From positions 1 through 25,268 of the forward strand of contig JBLHOC010000023.1 of the NCBI GenBank assembly GCA_047620825.1: a stretch of DNA of 25,268 nucleotides, given 5' to 3'. Shown here one piece after another: positions 21,932 through 25,268 of this stretch. Position 1 is the first letter of the stretch; each line of letters begins with the position of its first letter. Below the pieces are notes generated by a model. The model was not told where the DNA came from and made no database searches. It saw nothing but the letters and a program-made list of their open reading frames with translations. Made by a program: the position numbers and the translations under genes. The stretch comes from UBA987 sp047620825 (GTDB lineage Bacteria; Bacteroidota; Bacteroidia; NS11-12g; UBA9320).

Positions 21932-23191
21932 ATGACTTTTGAAAATAGCCCTGAGTTCGCTTTAAAAATGGACCAAAACGATCCATTAAATGCTTATCGA
22001 TCTCGTTTTTTTATTCCTCAACACAATGGCAAGGACTCTATTTACCTAACCGGTAATAGTCTTGGATTACAACCTCGAAATGTGATGGAAAAAATCAAAC
22101 AAGAGCTAGATGATTGGGCGAAATTTGGTGTTGATGGACACTTTGAAGGTAAAAACCCTTGGTTTTATTATCATAAATTCTTTTCTGAGTCAGCGGCAAA
22201 AATAGTGGGGGCGAATCCCAAGGAAGTTGTCATTATGAATAATTTGACGGTTAACCTGCACCTCATGATGGTTTCCTTCTATAGACCAACCGCTACACGA
22301 TTCAAAATTATCATGGAAGGTGGCGCATTTCCATCTGACCAATATGCAATGGAATCTCAAGCAAGATTTCATGGTTTCAAGTATGAAGACGCAGTGATTG
22401 AAGTTGTGCCTCGTCCTGGGGAATATGCCTTAAGAACAGAAGATATTCTGAGTACCATTGAAGAACATGGTTCATCAGTAGCCACGGTTATGTTTAGTGG
22501 CGTTCAATATTATACCGGTCAAGCATTTGATATGAAAGCCATAGCAGCGAAAGCACACGAAGTTGGTGCAACTGCAGGTTTTGATTTAGCACATGCGGCA
22601 GGGAATTTGGATCTGAAATTACATGATTGGGATGTCGACTTTGCTGTTTGGTGTTCTTATAAATATTTGAATAGTGGACCCGGCGGAGTCTCTGGCGCTT
22701 TTGTTCACGAAAAGCATGCAGACAATCCAGATTTACCTCGTTTCGCTGGCTGGTGGGGTCATAATGAATCAGAAAGATTTTTGATGAAAAAGGGATTCAT
22801 TCCAGAAAATGGAGCAGCAGGTTGGCAGTTGAGTAACGCGCCTATTTTGTCGATGGCTGTGCACCGTGCATCATTGGATATTTTTGATGAAGTGACTATG
22901 GCAGATTTAAACAAAAAGTCTGTGCCTTTGAATTTGTACCTACAATATGTTGTTGAAGAGGCGGCTAAATCCAACGACAAACTAAGCTTCGAAATCATTA
23001 CACCAGAAGAACGTGGATGTCAATTATCTGTATTAACTGGGGAACATGGCAAGGCCCTATTTGATCACTTAACAGCGCAAGGAGTGATTGCAGATTGGCG
23101 TGAACCAAATGTCATTCGCATGGCTCCAGTGCCGTTGTACAACTCTTTCGAAGACATTTATCAGTTCGGACAAATACTCAAAAATTTTTAA
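21932..23191 (+). CDS. kynU: Kynureninase
   Basis: 419 residues, the usual length. PLP-dependent enzyme cleaving kynurenine to anthranilate and alanine, or 3-hydroxykynurenine to 3-hydroxyanthranilate, in tryptophan breakdown or NAD synthesis. Visible: YLTGNSLGLQPRN (38-50), the PLP-contact segment FDLAHAAGN with Asp218 and His221, the PLP lysine Lys244 in WCSYKYLNSGPGG, and GWWGHNESERF. The start MTFENSPEFALKMDQNDPL matches the family N-terminus, supporting ATG 21932 over the in-frame ATG 21968. No other kynurenine gene (kmo, haao, tdo2) is in the window, so the pathway direction cannot be decided here. It is followed by a strong terminator. Confidence 0.95.
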   Translation: MTFENSPEFALKMDQNDPLNAYRSRFFIPQHNGKDSIYLTGNSLGLQPRNVMEKIKQELDDWAKFGVDGHFEGKNPWFYYHKFFSESAAKIVGANPKEVVIMNNLTVNLHLMMVSFYRPTATRFKIIMEGGAFPSDQYAMESQARFHGFKYEDAVIEVVPRPGEYALRTEDILSTIEEHGSSVATVMFSGVQYYTGQAFDMKAIAAKAHEVGATAGFDLAHAAGNLDLKLHDWDVDFAVWCSYKYLNSGPGGVSGAFVHEKHADNPDLPRFAGWWGHNESERFLMKKGFIPENGAAGWQLSNAPILSMAVHRASLDIFDEVTMADLNKKSVPLNLYLQYVVEEAAKSNDKLSFEIITPEERGCQLSVLTGEHGKALFDHLTAQGVIADWREPNVIRMAPVPLYNSFEDIYQFGQILKNF

Positions 23192-23222
23192 CCAAAAAAC
23201 CCGACTCACGTCGGGTTTTTGG
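23192..23222. terminator. Rho-independent terminator after kynU, possibly bidirectional
   Basis: Stem CCCGAC (23200-23205) with GTCGGG (23210-23215) around a TCAC loop, flanked by A6 on the left and T5 on the right and closed by CC/GG. The symmetry lets it act on both strands, though no minus-strand gene ends close by (mfd stops at 23439). Confidence 0.88.
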
Positions 23223-23438
23223 AACTAAAATTACTAACCATGCTTATCTAATTGATAAGATGTTATTATGAAGCATACGTTTTCACGTTGCATTCAATCT
23301 GTTATATCTATGGGCTAATGGAAAAAAAGAGTTTCCTCAGACGCACATAATTAATAAAGTAGTAAAAAGTAGTAACACGAAGATACAACTACTTTGCCAT
23401 TAAACAACTCGTGTAATTGAAAGTAGCGGTATTTATAC
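23223..23438. other. Intergenic region between the kynU terminator and mfd, with small repeats
   Basis: No open reading frame or RNA gene is supported here. It contains a small inverted repeat CTTATC (23243-23248) / GATAAG (23254-23259) and an exact tandem 10-bp repeat AAAGTAGTAA (23356-23365 and 23366-23375). The AAAGTAG core recurs near 23421 and is inverted near 23390. The region is A/T-rich and does not look like a promoter for a plus-strand gene, since the next gene is convergent. Confidence 0.4.
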
Positions 23439-25268
23439 TTAAAGAAGCTTTCTTAAAGCGCTTACAAAATCTTTCATATGACCAATAGGGTGCTGTGTTA
23501 CCAGTAATAATTGGTTGCCTTTTTGTTTGAGACTAAATTCTTGGTGATTCTGATTTACTTTGGTCATAATACCGCCAAACAAGTCAGAATTATAGTAATG
23601 GGTGTTGTTTTCGTCAGGGAAGTAACCAATTAGTTTGCCGTTTTTGATACGGATTTTGTGCCAGCCGAGTTGCATACCAACGTGTTTTAATCGAACGCTA
23701 AATAGTAAATCTTTTACGGTACGGGGTAAATCGCCAAAGCGATCTTTCAGATCGTCTCTGAATTTTATGAGCGACGTGTCATTGTCGATTTTTGATAATT
23801 CTGTATATAAACTTAGTCTTTCAGAAATGTTGCTCACGTACGTATCTGGAATCATGATGTCTAGATCCGTGTCTACCTGACAATCGCTGCTTGTTTCCTC
23901 CTCTTTTTCGTCGTCATCAAAAAGGTCTTTGAACTCGTCATTGCGCAGCTCTTTAACTGCCTCATCAAGAATCTTGTGGTACATGTCAAAACCGATTTCC
24001 GAAATAAATCCACTTTGCTCACCCCCAAGTAAATTTCCAGCGCCACGAATATCCAAATCGCGCATGGCTACATTAAATCCACTTCCAAGATCAGAGAATT
24101 CTTCGATGGCTTGTAAACGCCGCCGAGCTTCGTCAGTTAATGTGTGAAGTGGGGGTGTTATTAAATGACAGAATGCTTTTTTATTACTCCTTCCAACTCG
24201 ACCACGCATTTGATGTAAGTCACTTAAGCCAAAGTAATGGGCGTTATTGATTAAGATGGTATTGGCATTTGGGATATCTAAGCCACTTTCAATAATCGTA
24301 GTTGCTACGAGCACATCGTATTCACCCTCTATAAAACGCAACATCACATTTTCTAACTCATCCCCTGCCATTTGTCCGTGTCCAACAACCACACGCGCTT
24401 GAGGTGAAACACTTCGAATCATACTCGCGATGTCTTGTATGTCACGCACGCGATTGTGCACGATAAACACTTGGCCGCCGCGATCTATTTCATAATTGAC
24501 AGCTTTTTCAAAAACATCGGTGCCGTAAACATGGAGCTGCGTTTGAATGGGTTGTCGGTTTGGGGGAGGCGTATTGATGATACTCAAATCCCGTGCGCCC
24601 ATTAATGAAAAATGTAATGTACGTGGAATTGGAGTAGCCGTTAAAGTCAAGGTGTCAACATTCGACCTAAACGATTTTAATTTCTCTTTCGCTGAAACTC
24701 CGAATTTCTGCTCTTCGTCAATAATCAGCAACCCAAGATCGTTGAATTTGATTTTATCACTGAGTAATCTATGGGTACCAATTATAATGTCCGTTTTCCC
24801 GGCAGTTAGGTTTTTGAATGATTCTGTTTGTTGCTTTGCCGTGCGAAATCGATTTACGTAATCTACCGTACAAGGAAAACCATCCATCCGATCTTTAAAT
24901 GTATGATAATGTTGTTGTGCTAAAATGGTTGTTGGAACCAAAATGGCCACTTGTTTACTATCGCAAACGGCTTTAAATGCAGCCCGAATAGCAATTTCTG
25001 TCTTGCCAAATCCAACATCACCACAAACCAAACGATCCATTGGATGGGCAGACTCCATGTCTTTCTTAACATCTTCGGTAGACTTACTTTGATCAGGTGT
25101 ATCCTCATATAAAAAACTTGCTTCCAGTTCTACTTGCAAGTAATTGTCTGGGGCGAATTGAAAGCCTGGTTGTGCTTTACGTTTGGCATAAAGTTTTATC
25201 AAATCACGAGCAATGTCTTTAACCCGCTTTTTGGTCTTGGTTTTTAGCTTGGACCATGTATCACTTCC
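23439..25268 (-). CDS. mfd: Transcription-repair coupling factor Mfd, C-terminal two thirds (partial)
   Basis: The frame is open to the right edge of the window, where it reads GSDTWSKLKTKTKKRVKDIA, so the start is outside; 609 residues are visible. Mfd is a DNA translocase that removes RNA polymerase stalled at lesions and recruits UvrA. The helicase core is complete: Walker A GDVGFGKTE, box IDEEQKFGV, TLTATPIPRTL, TTIIESGLDIPNA and QMRGRVGRSNK. The C-terminal TRCF domain follows (DTYVSNISERLSLYTELSKI to FVSALRKLL). The UvrB-homology region is off the edge. The acidic insert near FDDDEKEEETSSD is a variable linker. Confidence 0.97.
   Translation of the reverse strand, partial: GSDTWSKLKTKTKKRVKDIARDLIKLYAKRKAQPGFQFAPDNYLQVELEASFLYEDTPDQSKSTEDVKKDMESAHPMDRLVCGDVGFGKTEIAIRAAFKAVCDSKQVAILVPTTILAQQHYHTFKDRMDGFPCTVDYVNRFRTAKQQTESFKNLTAGKTDIIIGTHRLLSDKIKFNDLGLLIIDEEQKFGVSAKEKLKSFRSNVDTLTLTATPIPRTLHFSLMGARDLSIINTPPPNRQPIQTQLHVYGTDVFEKAVNYEIDRGGQVFIVHNRVRDIQDIASMIRSVSPQARVVVGHGQMAGDELENVMLRFIEGEYDVLVATTIIESGLDIPNANTILINNAHYFGLSDLHQMRGRVGRSNKKAFCHLITPPLHTLTDEARRRLQAIEEFSDLGSGFNVAMRDLDIRGAGNLLGGEQSGFISEIGFDMYHKILDEAVKELRNDEFKDLFDDDEKEEETSSDCQVDTDLDIMIPDTYVSNISERLSLYTELSKIDNDTSLIKFRDDLKDRFGDLPRTVKDLLFSVRLKHVGMQLGWHKIRIKNGKLIGYFPDENNTHYYNSDLFGGIMTKVNQNHQEFSLKQKGNQLLLVTQHPIGHMKDFVSALRKLL

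Noticed and set aside
23243..23259. CTTATC/GATAAG inverted repeat as a terminator or site-specific recombination site
   Set aside because: Only 6 bp, A/T-rich, no T-run and no second copy seen in the window.
23386..23400. TACTTTGCC as a plus-strand promoter box
   Set aside because: It lacks one base of TAnnTTTG and would drive transcription straight into the convergent mfd gene with no plus-strand gene ahead.
1..25268. CRISPR array, tRNA or rRNA genes, transposases, phage genes, toxin-antitoxin or known defence systems
   Set aside because: I looked on both strands and found no repeat-spacer pattern, clover-leaf sequence or recognisable protein of these kinds.

Overview
The window looks like chromosomal DNA of a free-living Bacteroidota bacterium, probably close to Flavobacteriia or a neighbouring class. 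Three things support this. It is AT-rich. Several gene starts lie just behind Bacteroidota-type -7 boxes (TAnnTTTG), with no obvious Shine-Dalgarno sequence. It encodes gliding/type IX secretion (T9SS) hallmarks: gldH, two proteins with C-terminal T9SS sorting domains, and an FGE-domain lipoprotein of the general kind that includes GldJ and GldK. I saw no tRNA, rRNA, insertion sequence, phage gene or CRISPR array.

Layout. 1-402 is the 3' end of radA (+). From 399 to 18374 every gene is on the minus strand: a nonsense-interrupted DHFR/RibD-C-like gene; a geranylgeranyl-reductase-family flavoprotein; a nonsense-interrupted FGE-domain lipoprotein gene; a cysteine-rich lipoprotein; a START-like plus membrane-protein pair; an acyl-transfer unit (MBOAT, AlgJ/X-like protein, small lipoprotein); a four-gene LytS/LytTR signalling locus; a T9SS cargo protein with an acidic tract; a TonB-family protein; an unrecognised secreted protein; and a molybdenum cofactor set (moeA, moaA and a small upstream gene). 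From 18472 to 23191 the genes are on the plus strand: a PKD plus sorting-domain protein, gldH, lpdA, a WG-repeat protein and kynU, ending in a strong hairpin terminator. The minus-strand mfd gene enters from the right edge (23439-25268).

How they work together. The acyl-transfer genes overlap by 1 and 23 nt and probably modify an envelope glycan. The signalling locus has an unusual composition. One full kinase with 14 propeller-type repeats lies between two LytTR response regulators, and a short, sensorless kinase-like protein with a degenerate ATP-binding region is encoded first. moaA and moeA act in molybdopterin synthesis. gldH, lpdA and the WG-repeat gene are almost contiguous and probably co-transcribed.

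The most notable observations are: two nearby genes each broken by one in-frame TAA with intact coding sequence beyond it; the degenerate kinase heading the two-component operon; a mirror-symmetric six-cysteine motif in a lipoprotein; an inverted repeat just upstream of a promoter; and -7 boxes so close to start codons that the messages should be nearly leaderless. I did not find a clear defence system or mobile element, and most of the window is ordinary core and accessory chromosome.
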